A DNA stretch of 64,000 nucleotides. Source: a virus. The position numbers were made by a program, and so were the translations under genes. Below are positions 15,768-24,840 of this stretch, piece by piece; the stretch's first letter is position 1; each line of letters begins with the position of its first letter. The stretch spans positions 1-64,000 of the IMG/VR virus record IMGVR_UViG_3300031933_000202, one strand, 5' to 3'. Under the pieces are notes generated by a model. It searched no databases. It had not been told where the DNA came from and saw nothing but the letters and a program-made list of their open reading frames with translations.

Positions 15768-17494
15768 TGTCTTTCGATCCTACTGGCCTTGACGCCAACA
15801 CCCTGCAGAAATTCGAGCAGCTGAGCGTAGACCGCAAGCGGCTACAGGAGATGGGGCACCTGCCGAGCTGGTATACGACAGCTGGTTACCAGATGTTCAA
15901 GGACAAGTACCAGGTCCCTGGTGAAGACGCCGTACAAGGCCGTCACCGCCGTATCGCACAGACACTGGCCCGCCACATGAAGGGCCGTGAGGCTGAGTGG
16001 GAGGAAAACTTCTTCAACGAAATGTGGGACGGCGTCCTGTCACCGTCATCACCGGCACTGGCCAACACTGGCACTGACCGCGGCATGATGGTCGCCTGCT
16101 CAGGGCAGGTCGTCGGCGACAGCGTGAACGATTTCTACACAGCCCTGCGTGAGACAGCCCTGCTGTCCAAATGGGGTTTCGGTACCAGTGCTGACTTCAG
16201 TGGCATTCGCCCGCGTGGTACGCCGATCAGCAAAGGTGGCAAGGCCAGCGGCGCCGTCGAGGTCATCAACGACTTCTTCACAGCGGCCGGCAAGATCAGC
16301 CAGGGAGGCGCACGCCGTGGCTCCATCGGCGCCTACCTCGACATTGAGCACGCCGACTGGGACGAGGCATGTGACTCACTGGCCGCTGAACCCAATGGCA
16401 AGAACTACGGCTGGATCATCCGCGACTCGTTCGTTGAACGACTCATGGCGGGTGATGAAGACGCCAACCGCCGCTGGACAAAGGCGATCTACACCAAGCT
16501 GATCACAGGCAAGGGTTACGTCTTCTGCGTGGACAAGGCCAACCGTCACCGTCCGCAGATGTACAAGGACTGGGGCCTGGATATCAAGGCCACCAACCTG
16601 TGCTCGGAGATCATGCTGCACAGCTCCGATGACCTGACCTACAGCTGCATCCTGGCTTCCCTGAACCTGATCCACTGGGACCGCATCAAGAGCAGCAACT
16701 CGGTCTTCATCGCCACGGTGTTCCTGGACTGCTTGTGCCAGGAGTTCATCGAGAAATCTGAAGGTGTAACGGGTCTTGAGAAGGTGCGTGAGTTCACCAT
16801 CCGTGGGCGAGCCATTGGCCTGGGCATCATGGGCTTTCACACGATGCTGCAGCAGAAAGGCATCCCGTACATCGGCCTCGAGGCGCAGTTCCTGTCCACC
16901 GAGATCGCCAAGCATCTGCATGACGAATCCCTGCGGGCAAGCCAGTGGCTGGCACAGGAGTATGGCGAGCCTATGTGGTGTGAGGGGTACGGAGTTCGCA
17001 ACACACATCGTATCGCCTACGCCCCAACCAAGACGACAGCACTACTCATGGGTGGAGTTTCCGAGTCCTGGTTCCCTGACCCGGGCATGGTATTCGATGC
17101 CAGCTCAAGCGTAGGTGAACTTCGCCGCATTACACCTGTGATCTACGAGGTGATGAAGGCCAAGGGCGTCTACAGCAATGAGACGATCGAAGACCTGATT
17201 AACAAGCTGGGCAGCGTCCAGCACGTTGACTGGCTGACCGATGAAGAGAAGTTGGTGTTCCTCAACGCCTTCGAAATGGATCAGCGAATCCTGCTGCGCC
17301 ATGCCAGCCAACGTCAGCCGCACACCTGCCAGGGGCAGAGTCTGAACTTCTATGTGCCGGAAGACGGTTCAGAGGATCTGATCGCTGAACTGCTGACGCT
17401 CGTCCTGCTCGACCCTAACATCCTGTCCCAATACTACATCTACTCGAGAAGCGGGATTGTCGTGAAGGACGAGTGCATCGCCTGCTCAGCATAA
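15767..17494 (+). CDS. nrdA: Class I ribonucleotide reductase large subunit
   Basis: 575 residues, short for NrdA because the N-terminal ATP-cone is absent, so it should lack dATP feedback inhibition at that site. Catalytic features are present: ACSGQVVGDS (first redox Cys), NLCSEI (radical Cys with Asn and Glu), YSCILASLNL (second redox Cys) and the C-terminal CIAC shuttle pair. It reduces ribonucleotides to deoxyribonucleotides. The start overlaps the HNH gene stop by one base. Confidence 0.93.
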   Translation: MSFDPTGLDANTLQKFEQLSVDRKRLQEMGHLPSWYTTAGYQMFKDKYQVPGEDAVQGRHRRIAQTLARHMKGREAEWEENFFNEMWDGVLSPSSPALANTGTDRGMMVACSGQVVGDSVNDFYTALRETALLSKWGFGTSADFSGIRPRGTPISKGGKASGAVEVINDFFTAAGKISQGGARRGSIGAYLDIEHADWDEACDSLAAEPNGKNYGWIIRDSFVERLMAGDEDANRRWTKAIYTKLITGKGYVFCVDKANRHRPQMYKDWGLDIKATNLCSEIMLHSSDDLTYSCILASLNLIHWDRIKSSNSVFIATVFLDCLCQEFIEKSEGVTGLEKVREFTIRGRAIGLGIMGFHTMLQQKGIPYIGLEAQFLSTEIAKHLHDESLRASQWLAQEYGEPMWCEGYGVRNTHRIAYAPTKTTALLMGGVSESWFPDPGMVFDASSSVGELRRITPVIYEVMKAKGVYSNETIEDLINKLGSVQHVDWLTDEEKLVFLNAFEMDQRILLRHASQRQPHTCQGQSLNFYVPEDGSEDLIAELLTLVLLDPNILSQYYIYSRSGIVVKDECIACSA

Positions 17495-17513
17495 ATAACA
17501 ACTAAAGTATAGC

Positions 17514-17547
17514 TGTAAATACAGGGCCGTAAGGCCCTGTATTTACA
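17514..17547 (+). promoter_or_regulatory. Two palindromes fused into a 15-bp-stem hairpin (copies 6a/6b)
   Basis: TGTAAATACAGGGCC (17514-17528) is followed by GTAA and then its perfect reverse complement GGCCCTGTATTTACA (17533-17547). Two copies of the genome-wide palindrome in opposite orientation have become one long hairpin, 16 bases before the polymerase gene. Without a T-run it is not a classic terminator. Confidence 0.75.
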
Positions 17548-17563
17548 TCAGAGGAGAACCACC

Positions 17564-20500
17564 GTGGAAGACAATACCTCCTATGCAATTCTGGACTTTC
17601 GGGCAGTAGTCAAACACGCCTACTACGGCGCGGACGACCCTGAAAGCATCTTCTGTGAAACTTCTGGCCGCCGCTTCGCTACTTGGCAATGCGCCGCACA
17701 AGGTTTCATCAGCCGCTACATCGAACCACTCATCGCACAGGACGGCAGCGTCCGCACATTGCTGGTTGCTCACGATATGGGTCGTGACTACCGGACCAGT
17801 ATTTTCCCTGATTACAAGGGCCAGAAATCCAAGACCAAGACCGAGAAGAGTCCCGTCGAGGTCGAGCAGTGCGACAAGTTGATAGCCTGGGCCAAGCGTT
17901 TTTTGACTGCTATCGGCTCCACCCAGATTGGCGTCAAAGGCGTGGAGGCGGATGACGTCATCGCATGGTTGTGCCAGCGCATCACCTACCCGAAGGCCGT
18001 GTACACGGTGGACGCGGACCTTCTGCAGCTGGTCAACGACACCACCATCGTCTACCTGAAGAACGAGCCGCATTTCGGTGAAGGAGAGTACAAAGACATC
18101 CCGTACAGCCTGACATCGATTTCCAAATCGATACTCGGCGACACCTCTGATAACTACGGAGGCGTGAAAGGACTCGGCCCGGCCAAATTTGCCGGACTGA
18201 TGGAAAATTTCGGCGCTGACGGCATCGAGCAGCTGCGAGACATCGTCGACTCCGGTGACCCTGCCCTGCTTGACGAAGCCATCGAGCAGACCCAAGACAA
18301 GACCCTGATCAAGTTACGTGAAAACTTCGGCGACTGGAGGACCATGTGGCGCCTGGCAAAGCTGCACCCTGAGCTGTGTTGGAAGCCTCGGACTCGCAAG
18401 CTGGTAACACCTTTCTTCCACAAGCGGGTGCCGAATGCCCAGTTCGCGTTCAATCTGCTTGCAGAGATCGGCGCCCAGGACCTGTGGGATGAAACCTTCA
18501 GCGGTCTGATGCCGAACCAGCTGGCCATCACAGCCGACAACTGGACTGAGATGAAGGATGCGATCTTCGCTGAGATCGAAGCTGGCGACATCACCGCGTT
18601 CGACTACGAGTCCTCCAACAAAGACCCGATCCCCGAGTTCTCCCAGGCTTCAGCCCAGGGGGACAAGTTTGTCGACGTACTCAGTCAGGAACTCGCAGGG
18701 GCTTCCTTCCAGTTCGGTCGGCACCTTGAGAACGTGGTGTACCTGCCGGTGGACCACAAGGACAGTCCAAACCTGCCCAAGTCGGTCATCGCGGAGATCC
18801 TCGAGCACGCTGCCAAGCACACCCGCCTGGTTGCGCACAACGAGTTCTTCGAAGGCGTGGTCAGCCAGACCAACCTGAACCTGGAACTGAAGAACGTCCA
18901 CGACACTCGTCTCATGCAGCGCTATGTCAACGAGAACATGGGCGCTGGCCTGAAAGAGTGTTCGCTGACCTACCTCGGTTACGAACAGGCCTCCTACGAG
19001 GAAACTATCGCCAAAGGCAACGGCGGCGAAGGCGCGGCGAACATGAGCGAGCTGACCTTGGATGAGGTCTTCAGCTACGGCGCCGACGATGCCATGGTCA
19101 CCGGATGCCTGTACGACCTGCTGAAGCTGATGCTGCAGCTCGACGAGCAGTGGGAGTTCTACCAGCGTTGGGCGGTCAACCCGACCGTGGTTCTGCAGCA
19201 CTCCTACATCAAGGGCGTGGACATCAACTGGCCACTGCAGAAGGAGCTTCACCAGCGAGATCTCAAACAGGTTGCCGACGGGATGGTTGAGTTACGCCAG
19301 ATCCTCGAGGAGAACATCACCGGCAACATCACCGAAGGTTGCAAGAGCTTCATCGAAGCTGAGAAGGACTACATCTACCGGGCTGCCAAGAAGAAATTCG
19401 AGTCAGCGGAGGTGGCCTCAGAAAAGCTGCACGAGTGGCGCACCAAGCAAGAGCGCGCCTGCCAGTACGTCCCCTACTCCGAAGAGCAGGTGATGCCGTC
19501 CTTCGCACTGACTACAAAGCAGCTCTCAGCAGCTGCTACGGCTGTGGGCCTGCCAGAGGTGACCAAGGTCAGCGCCTCGGGCCTCAGTGAGTACCTGGAG
19601 ACCTGCGGGATCGTCGGCGCTGGTGACACGCTGGAAGATCCGAAGCAGCAAGAGTTCGTTGAAGCCATCAGCTATGCGCTGGAGCGAGGCGCCTTGAAAG
19701 TGAAGGCGCTGGAAACCAAGGCTGAGGACGGCGACGAGAAAGCCGAGCGGTCAGCTGCTCAGGCTCGCAAGGCGTTCGACAAGCTGGGAGAAGTGGTCCA
19801 GCGGTTGGCCGGCATCGAAGCCAAAGTCATCAGCATCGGCGACGAGCTCAACTCTGGCAGCCCGCAGCAGATGCAACAGCTGCTGTACTGCAAGATCGGG
19901 GTTCCGGTTCGCCTCCGAGGGAAGCAGGCCGGCAAAGGTCGCCTGATGGTTGGCATCACCGAGGCAGGGCCGTCCACGGACGAGACAGCCATCCTCACAG
20001 CCATCGCCAACGACATCGAGAGAGGCAGCTGGCAGCATCAGGCGCTGGAAGCCCTGCTGAAGGTCAAGTCGGCGTCCACTCGCATTTCTCTCTACCACGA
20101 CAAGCTACCGCTCTGGAAACACCGTGACGGCAAGGTCCACCCCTCCTTCACTGACGCTGGTACCGACACTCGCCGGCCCACTGGCTCTTCGCCGAACGTC
20201 CTGCAGGTGAGCAAGAAGGACAAGTCGATGCGGTCGATGTACATGCCGCCATCGAAGGACCACGTCGTCGTCGCCATCGACTACAACGGCCAAGAGATCC
20301 GCATCATGGCCTGCGAGTCAGGCGATCCGATGATGATCAGCGTGTATGACCCGGCCAACGAGAAGGACTTGCACAGCATGACCGGGTCCGGCATCGCGAA
20401 GATGTCCTACGAGGACTTCGTGGAGGCCAAGGACGACGAGGAACACGAGCTGAACGGCATCACCAACGCCATCCGTAAGAAGGCCAAAGGCGTCAACTTC

Positions 20501-21121
20501 GGCCTTGCGTATGGGGCTGGGGCGGCAACCCTGTCCCGCAACCTGATCGTACCGTTGGAAGAAGCAGACGCGCTTCTCTCTGGTACCATGAACCTGTATT
20601 CCCAGATTCCTGTATGGCAGCAGAACACGGCGAAGTTCATGGAGCGCAACGGGTTCACCCTGACCGCGTTCGGCACCAAGCGTCACGCCACCGACGACGT
20701 GTTCAGCAAGGACAAGGGCAAATCGTCCCGCCAGCACCGCCAGGGCACGAACGCAACCATCCAGGGTACCGCTGCAGAAATGCTGCGGATCGTCCTCACA
20801 GGCATCGTGGAGCGCGACCTGTTGAATCGCCTGGATATGGTCTTCTTCGCCCCGATCTACGACGAGACGGTTGCCTTCGTCCATAAGGACGACGTTGTTG
20901 AGTATTGCCGCGAGATGAACGAAATCATGCGCAGTGCGACACCGCCGGGGCACGTTGTTCCACAGGTGCCTGAGTTCTCGATAGGCCCCGATTGGGGCAG
21001 GGTCCACGAACTGGGCCGCTGGCCGGGAGAGGAAGCTATCGAGAAGGCCGTGGAGCGCAGCCTTGAAGAAGCCGAGGGTATCTGGGCTGAGATGGAACAA
21101 GCGATGGAGGTGGCAGCGTGA
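17564..21121 (+). CDS. polA: Family A DNA polymerase with two exonuclease domains
   Basis: 1185 residues, larger than E. coli Pol I (928). The N-terminal FEN-like 5'-nuclease shows FPDYKGQKS and GVEADDVI (about residue 126). A 3'-5' exonuclease domain shows FDYES (about 345), AHNEFFEG and YGADDAMVT. The polymerase domain shows motif A DYNGQEIR (about 905), motif B KKAKGVNFGLAYG (about 970) and motif C YDETVAF (about 1099, Tyr in place of the usual His). An extra region of about 200 residues (roughly 610-830) precedes the fingers. Start is a GTG after GAGGAGAACCACC. This is the phage replicase. Confidence 0.93.
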   Translation: MEDNTSYAILDFRAVVKHAYYGADDPESIFCETSGRRFATWQCAAQGFISRYIEPLIAQDGSVRTLLVAHDMGRDYRTSIFPDYKGQKSKTKTEKSPVEVEQCDKLIAWAKRFLTAIGSTQIGVKGVEADDVIAWLCQRITYPKAVYTVDADLLQLVNDTTIVYLKNEPHFGEGEYKDIPYSLTSISKSILGDTSDNYGGVKGLGPAKFAGLMENFGADGIEQLRDIVDSGDPALLDEAIEQTQDKTLIKLRENFGDWRTMWRLAKLHPELCWKPRTRKLVTPFFHKRVPNAQFAFNLLAEIGAQDLWDETFSGLMPNQLAITADNWTEMKDAIFAEIEAGDITAFDYESSNKDPIPEFSQASAQGDKFVDVLSQELAGASFQFGRHLENVVYLPVDHKDSPNLPKSVIAEILEHAAKHTRLVAHNEFFEGVVSQTNLNLELKNVHDTRLMQRYVNENMGAGLKECSLTYLGYEQASYEETIAKGNGGEGAANMSELTLDEVFSYGADDAMVTGCLYDLLKLMLQLDEQWEFYQRWAVNPTVVLQHSYIKGVDINWPLQKELHQRDLKQVADGMVELRQILEENITGNITEGCKSFIEAEKDYIYRAAKKKFESAEVASEKLHEWRTKQERACQYVPYSEEQVMPSFALTTKQLSAAATAVGLPEVTKVSASGLSEYLETCGIVGAGDTLEDPKQQEFVEAISYALERGALKVKALETKAEDGDEKAERSAAQARKAFDKLGEVVQRLAGIEAKVISIGDELNSGSPQQMQQLLYCKIGVPVRLRGKQAGKGRLMVGITEAGPSTDETAILTAIANDIERGSWQHQALEALLKVKSASTRISLYHDKLPLWKHRDGKVHPSFTDAGTDTRRPTGSSPNVLQVSKKDKSMRSMYMPPSKDHVVVAIDYNGQEIRIMACESGDPMMISVYDPANEKDLHSMTGSGIAKMSYEDFVEAKDDEEHELNGITNAIRKKAKGVNFGLAYGAGAATLSRNLIVPLEEADALLSGTMNLYSQIPVWQQNTAKFMERNGFTLTAFGTKRHATDDVFSKDKGKSSRQHRQGTNATIQGTAAEMLRIVLTGIVERDLLNRLDMVFFAPIYDETVAFVHKDDVVEYCREMNEIMRSATPPGHVVPQVPEFSIGPDWGRVHELGRWPGEEAIEKAVERSLEEAEGIWAEMEQAMEVAA

Positions 21122-21149
21122 AGCGGCCTAACAATGAGGTAGTAACCCA

Positions 21150-21851
21150 ATGCTGATACTAGCCCACGACTACGAGACAACCGGCGTAAACGCAGCCAAG
21201 TGTGGGGTCGTGCAAGCGGCCCTGTGCTTCGCCACGCTCAACCAGGATGGCTCGTACAGCATCCTCGAAAAGGACGTACAACTACTCAACCCCGGCGAGG
21301 CCATCCCCGCTGGAGCGTCTGGTGTTCATGGCATTTATGACCACCACGTCGTAGACGCACCACTATGGGAGGACTACCTGGCAGAGCAGTTCGAGGTGGT
21401 CAGCGGCACCGCCATCAAGGGTGTCCTTGGCTACAACTCGAAGAGGTTCGACGACACCATAGCCCGCCGCTGCGGGATGCTGGACTACCCGTCGATTGAC
21501 CTGATGGTGGCCACGAAGCGCTTCAAGGAACAAGGGCTCGACTCAGCCAAACTGGGTAACGCCTACGAGTGGCTGACCGGGCGGACCGCAGAGAATGCTC
21601 ACGATGCCTTCGCCGACATCGTGATGACTCTGGACCTGATTCAACCCGCGATGGACAAAGCCGAGTGCAGCACACTCGACCAGTTCATTACGTGGATGAA
21701 CACGCCATGGGCCTCTCGCCAGATGAAGATGCCCTTCGGAAAGCACAAGGGCGTCAAGCTCTGCAACCTGCCGAAGAGTTACATCTCGTGGGCGATGGAG
21801 AACATGGACCTGAGTGATGATTTGCGGGCTGGATTGGAGTTGGTGCGATGA
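21150..21851 (+). CDS. DnaQ-like 3'-5' exonuclease with C-terminal DUF3820
   Basis: 233 residues. HDYETTG near the start is the DEDD exonuclease DxE motif, GYNSKRFDD supplies the second Asp and HDAFADIVMT the His and last Asp of a DEDDh enzyme. The C-terminus (KMPFGKHKGVKLCNLPKSYISWAME) is a DUF3820-type domain found on many phage exonucleases. It probably trims DNA or aids proofreading. It starts 28 bases after polA, and its stop overlaps the next start (ATGA). Confidence 0.85.
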   Translation: MLILAHDYETTGVNAAKCGVVQAALCFATLNQDGSYSILEKDVQLLNPGEAIPAGASGVHGIYDHHVVDAPLWEDYLAEQFEVVSGTAIKGVLGYNSKRFDDTIARRCGMLDYPSIDLMVATKRFKEQGLDSAKLGNAYEWLTGRTAENAHDAFADIVMTLDLIQPAMDKAECSTLDQFITWMNTPWASRQMKMPFGKHKGVKLCNLPKSYISWAMENMDLSDDLRAGLELVR

Positions 21852-22177
21852 CTGCTGATAATCCAAATCTGAAAATCCCGCCAAGGCCGGAAGCAGATGC
21901 CGAGTACACCGGGGGTAGCGTCAGTTACTACTCGGTGCCGGTGGCTGTTCCAACGACTGCGGGCAGGGCGTCTTACATCGCTGAGTGTAACGACATCATC
22001 GAGGCGCTTGGGATGAACTACGCGGAAGGCAACGCCTTCAAGGCTTTGTGGAGGAGAGCAGCTGCCCGCCACGGTAAAGCTAAACGGCACTACACCGACG
22101 GCCTTTACGACGCTGAGAAGGTGGTGTTCTTTGGTGAGCGGTTGGTAGCCCAAGAGAAATCTCAAATTGGCAACTGA
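21848..22177 (+). CDS. Hypothetical protein, possibly DUF3310-like
   Basis: 109 residues. The central GGSVSYYSVPVAVP and CNDIIEALGMNYAEGNAFKALW recall DUF3310 phage proteins, in which a tyrosine-rich stretch precedes a GN-x-KY helix, but the match is loose. ATGA overlap with the exonuclease gene and an 11-base overlap with the resolvase-like gene place it firmly in the operon. Confidence 0.6.
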   Translation: MTADNPNLKIPPRPEADAEYTGGSVSYYSVPVAVPTTAGRASYIAECNDIIEALGMNYAEGNAFKALWRRAAARHGKAKRHYTDGLYDAEKVVFFGERLVAQEKSQIGN

Positions 22178-22697
22178 CATCGGGAAGATCTTCGAGAAGG
22201 AGCTGGAGAAGGTCTTCCGCTCCCTCAAGGAGACTCATCTCCTAGGCTGGCACCGGTTGGCAGACACCGGATCAGCCGGTGGAGCCATCATCAGTGCCCA
22301 GCCGAGTGACTACCTGCTGGCCCTACCTCCTGGGTCAGTGTCACCCCGTGATAATCAGCGCCTGTTCTTCGTGGAGGTGAAAGCCAGCGAGAAGAACAGA
22401 CTGTTGAGCAAGGCCGCAATGCAGCCGGCGCAGCGTGGAGCCATCAGCTTCTACCGAGAGATGCTCCAGCTTCCCTACCTGGTCCTGTTCTACGACGTGG
22501 AAAACGGCGAGGTGCAGGTGTGGGATGGCGCCGCAGTTGTACAGGAGGCGAGGATCGACCCAATTTTCATATTGGCCCGTTTCAAATCAGTGGGTTACGC
22601 ACACAAGTTAAACCAGGATGCGATGAGAGCAGCGCTTATCGGCTACTTCGACCTGCCGCAGGCCGCTGAAACTATCCGCCGCTTTTCTTGTGCGTAG
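22167..22697 (+). CDS. Holliday junction resolvase-like nuclease
   Basis: 176 residues, TTG start. The pattern GKIFEKELEKVF, then PSDYLLALPPG and FFVEVKASE is the PD-(D/E)xK nuclease core as in RecU and Hjc resolvases (Glu in helix 1, Asp in PSDY, E-x-K in VEVKAS). It probably resolves recombination or replication junctions before packaging. It overlaps the preceding gene, which supports the TTG start. Confidence 0.7.
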   Translation: MATDIGKIFEKELEKVFRSLKETHLLGWHRLADTGSAGGAIISAQPSDYLLALPPGSVSPRDNQRLFFVEVKASEKNRLLSKAAMQPAQRGAISFYREMLQLPYLVLFYDVENGEVQVWDGAAVVQEARIDPIFILARFKSVGYAHKLNQDAMRAALIGYFDLPQAAETIRRFSCA

Positions 22698-22704
22698 ACC
22701 CTTA

Positions 22705-22722
22705 TTGCTGTAAATACAGCAA
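22705..22722 (+). promoter_or_regulatory. Perfect palindrome with AA centre (copy 7)
   Basis: TTGCTGTAAATACAGCAA has perfect 8-base arms. Compared with copy 4 the pair flanking CTGTA/TACAG is G-C instead of C-G and the outer bases also differ, but pairing is kept. It begins eight bases after the resolvase stop and lies 32 bases upstream of the ligase. Confidence 0.6.
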
Positions 22723-22754
22723 GTTGTTAACCCATTAACACGAAGAGAAGAAGC

Positions 22755-23888
22755 ATGAAGGTTCTGAAGGAAATCACTTTGTTCAAAAACCACGGCGGAA
22801 AGATCGGGGATTGGAAAATTCAGGCAGTGGTGGAAGAAGAGTACCTCCAAGGGTCGCCCGCTCACCTCGTGATCAGCCACACCAAGGTCGTCGGCGGAGC
22901 AGTCGTCACTAAGGAGATCGAGGTCAAGAGTAAGAACATCGGCCGCGCCAACCAGACCACCCCTGCTCAGCAGGCCATTCTCGAACTGGACAGCCGGGTC
23001 AACAAGCAACTCGACAAGGGCTACGTCCGCACACTCGAGGAAGCGAGCGCGCCGGCAACCAACGCCCTGGGACTGGAAAAGCCGATGCTGGCCCACCCGA
23101 TCGACAAGGTGAAACCGGAATCGATCGACTGGGACAACGCATGGGCACAACCCAAGCTGGACGGCCACCGCTGCCTAGCAAACGGCATTCTTTACAGCAG
23201 AAACGGCAAGGAAATCCTCCTGCCACACATCCGGGATTTCCTCGGAGATTACGGACTGCTGGACAAGGGGTTGGACGGTGAGCTGTACGTCCACGGGATG
23301 CTGCTGCAGGACATCGGCAGCCTGGTGGGGAAGCCCCGCGAAGAGTCACTGCAACTCCAGTACCACGTCTACGACATCATTCGCCAGGCACCTTACAGTG
23401 AGCGTAAGGCAGAGTTGGATGACCTGCTGTCCAGCGTTGAGCCTTATTCACCTATCGTTCCGGTGACCTCACTTAAAGTCGCTGACCGCAGCGCTCTGAA
23501 CGACCTGCACTCCTACTGGCTAGAGCATGGCTTCGAAGGCTCCATCCTCCGCCACGGTATGGCCCCCTACGAGACCGACAAGCGATCCAGCAGCCTGCTC
23601 AAACTCAAGGATTTTACCGATGAGGAATTCGAGGTAATCGGTGTCGAGCGCGGCACGCCTAATGGTTCGTATGAGGTGCCGATATGGGTCTGCCGCAATC
23701 CACACGGACTGACCGAGAAGACCAAGACCTTCACCGCGACCGCCCAGGGCTCCATGCAGCAGAAACACGCCCAATGGGAGATGAAACACACCCACATCGG
23801 GCGTCAGCTCACAGTGCAGCACTTCGGCCTAAGCAAGGACGGTGGAATTCTGCTGCCTGTAGCGCTTCGTTGGAGGGAGGACGTGTGA
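22755..23888 (+). CDS. ATP-dependent DNA ligase
   Basis: 377 residues. QPKLDGHR (about residue 133) is motif I with the AMP-accepting Lys; SRNGKEI is motif Ia, LDGELYVHG is motif III, FEGSILR is motif IV and SSSLLKLKDF is motif V, followed by an OB-fold domain. The N-terminal 100 residues (HGGKIGDWKIQAVVEEE; KNIGRANQTTPAQQA) look like a WGR-type accessory domain. It seals nicks left by Pol I-type replication. RBS AAGAGAAGAAGC. Confidence 0.93.
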   Translation: MKVLKEITLFKNHGGKIGDWKIQAVVEEEYLQGSPAHLVISHTKVVGGAVVTKEIEVKSKNIGRANQTTPAQQAILELDSRVNKQLDKGYVRTLEEASAPATNALGLEKPMLAHPIDKVKPESIDWDNAWAQPKLDGHRCLANGILYSRNGKEILLPHIRDFLGDYGLLDKGLDGELYVHGMLLQDIGSLVGKPREESLQLQYHVYDIIRQAPYSERKAELDDLLSSVEPYSPIVPVTSLKVADRSALNDLHSYWLEHGFEGSILRHGMAPYETDKRSSSLLKLKDFTDEEFEVIGVERGTPNGSYEVPIWVCRNPHGLTEKTKTFTATAQGSMQQKHAQWEMKHTHIGRQLTVQHFGLSKDGGILLPVALRWREDV

Positions 23889-23983
23889 ACCGTCACCTCG
23901 CCCGTCAATTCGCAATCGCCCTCCTCGCTGCTTCGGCAGCGGGAGTGGTCCTGTCGCTGCTGATCACAGGGGTTTTGCTGTGA
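23885..23983 (+). CDS. 32-residue membrane peptide
   Basis: A GTG start overlaps the ligase stop (GTGA) and its stop overlaps the next start in the same way. The product is almost only a single hydrophobic helix (FAIALLAASAAGVVLSLLITGVLL) after a short basic head. The double overlap supports translation. Function unknown; a small membrane-active peptide. Confidence 0.6.
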   Translation: MNRHLARQFAIALLAASAAGVVLSLLITGVLL

Positions 23984-24840
23984 GCGAGAAGGTATGCACC
24001 AAGTGCAAGACCACTAAGCCCTTCGGCAGCTTCAGTAAGTCGGTGAGGATGTCGGACGGCCTCGCTTCGTGGTGTAAGCCCTGCCATTCCGCCTATGAAC
24101 GGGATTACAGAGAGCGAAAAAAGAAAGAGGCCCTTCTGTCTCCAGCAGAGGTCGAGCAGCTCCTCCTAGCCAAGCAAGCTAAAGCGAAAGCTAGTAAGGA
24201 GAGGAAGACCGCATACAAAAAGATGTGGGCAACGGAAAACTCGGAAAGAGTTTCTGCGCTTCAACGCGCGTCCTACCTCGCAAATAGAGAGAAAAGGCGG
24301 GCGAAAGCTAAGGCTAGGTATGAGTCCCAAAAAGACCAAATCCTCCTCCAGATGCGTCAGTACGCGAAAAGGCACAAAGATCAGATCAACGAAAGGTTTA
24401 AGGCCAGGTACCGGGCAAGGCCTGAGATCAGACTATCGGCTGCCATGAGAGGCATGCTTAGCCGGGTACTCAACCCAACGAAAGTAGCCAAGTCGGGCAG
24501 AACCTCTGAGTTACTCGGCTACTGCCGAGACAAGCTCATTCAGCGGCTACAGGCCCAGTTCCTACCCGGCATGTCGTGGGACAACTACGGCAAGTGGCAC
24601 ATCGATCACAAGATCCCTGTTTCGCACTTCTTATCGAAGGGCGAGACACGGCCCTACCTCATAAACGCCCTGTGCAATCTTCAGCCTCTGTGGGCTGAGG
24701 ACAACTGGCGTAAGCACTCAAAACATCCGAGGGAGCTTCGAAATGCTGACAACCTTATTCACAGATCCACACCTCGGCACCCGCCGGGCAGCCCACACCA
24801 CCCGAGAATCGTCCAAGAAGCTGACGGCAGCGTTGTATGA
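23980..24840 (+). CDS. HNH endonuclease with N-terminal zinc ribbon
   Basis: 286 residues, GTG start. CTKCKTTKPFGSF and CKPCHSAYERDYRER form an N-terminal four-Cys ribbon; the middle is a very basic helical linker; WHIDHKIPVSHF and NALCNLQPLWAEDNWRK are the HNH core, as in phage HNH enzymes of the GIY/HNH mobile group. The conserved core ends about residue 250, yet the frame runs on to overlap the SbcD gene by 98 bases in another frame, so the last 30-odd residues are probably read-through from the insertion point. Confidence 0.85.
   Translation: MSEKVCTKCKTTKPFGSFSKSVRMSDGLASWCKPCHSAYERDYRERKKKEALLSPAEVEQLLLAKQAKAKASKERKTAYKKMWATENSERVSALQRASYLANREKRRAKAKARYESQKDQILLQMRQYAKRHKDQINERFKARYRARPEIRLSAAMRGMLSRVLNPTKVAKSGRTSELLGYCRDKLIQRLQAQFLPGMSWDNYGKWHIDHKIPVSHFLSKGETRPYLINALCNLQPLWAEDNWRKHSKHPRELRNADNLIHRSTPRHPPGSPHHPRIVQEADGSVV

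Noticed and set aside
20587-20612. AACCTGTATTCCCAGATTCCTG inside polA as a palindrome copy (first 20 bases considered)
   Set aside because: It lies within coding sequence and lacks the TACAG arm; probably chance.
20318-21100. Minus-strand frame of 260 codons opposite polA
   Set aside because: Lies wholly within the conserved polymerase domain on the other strand.
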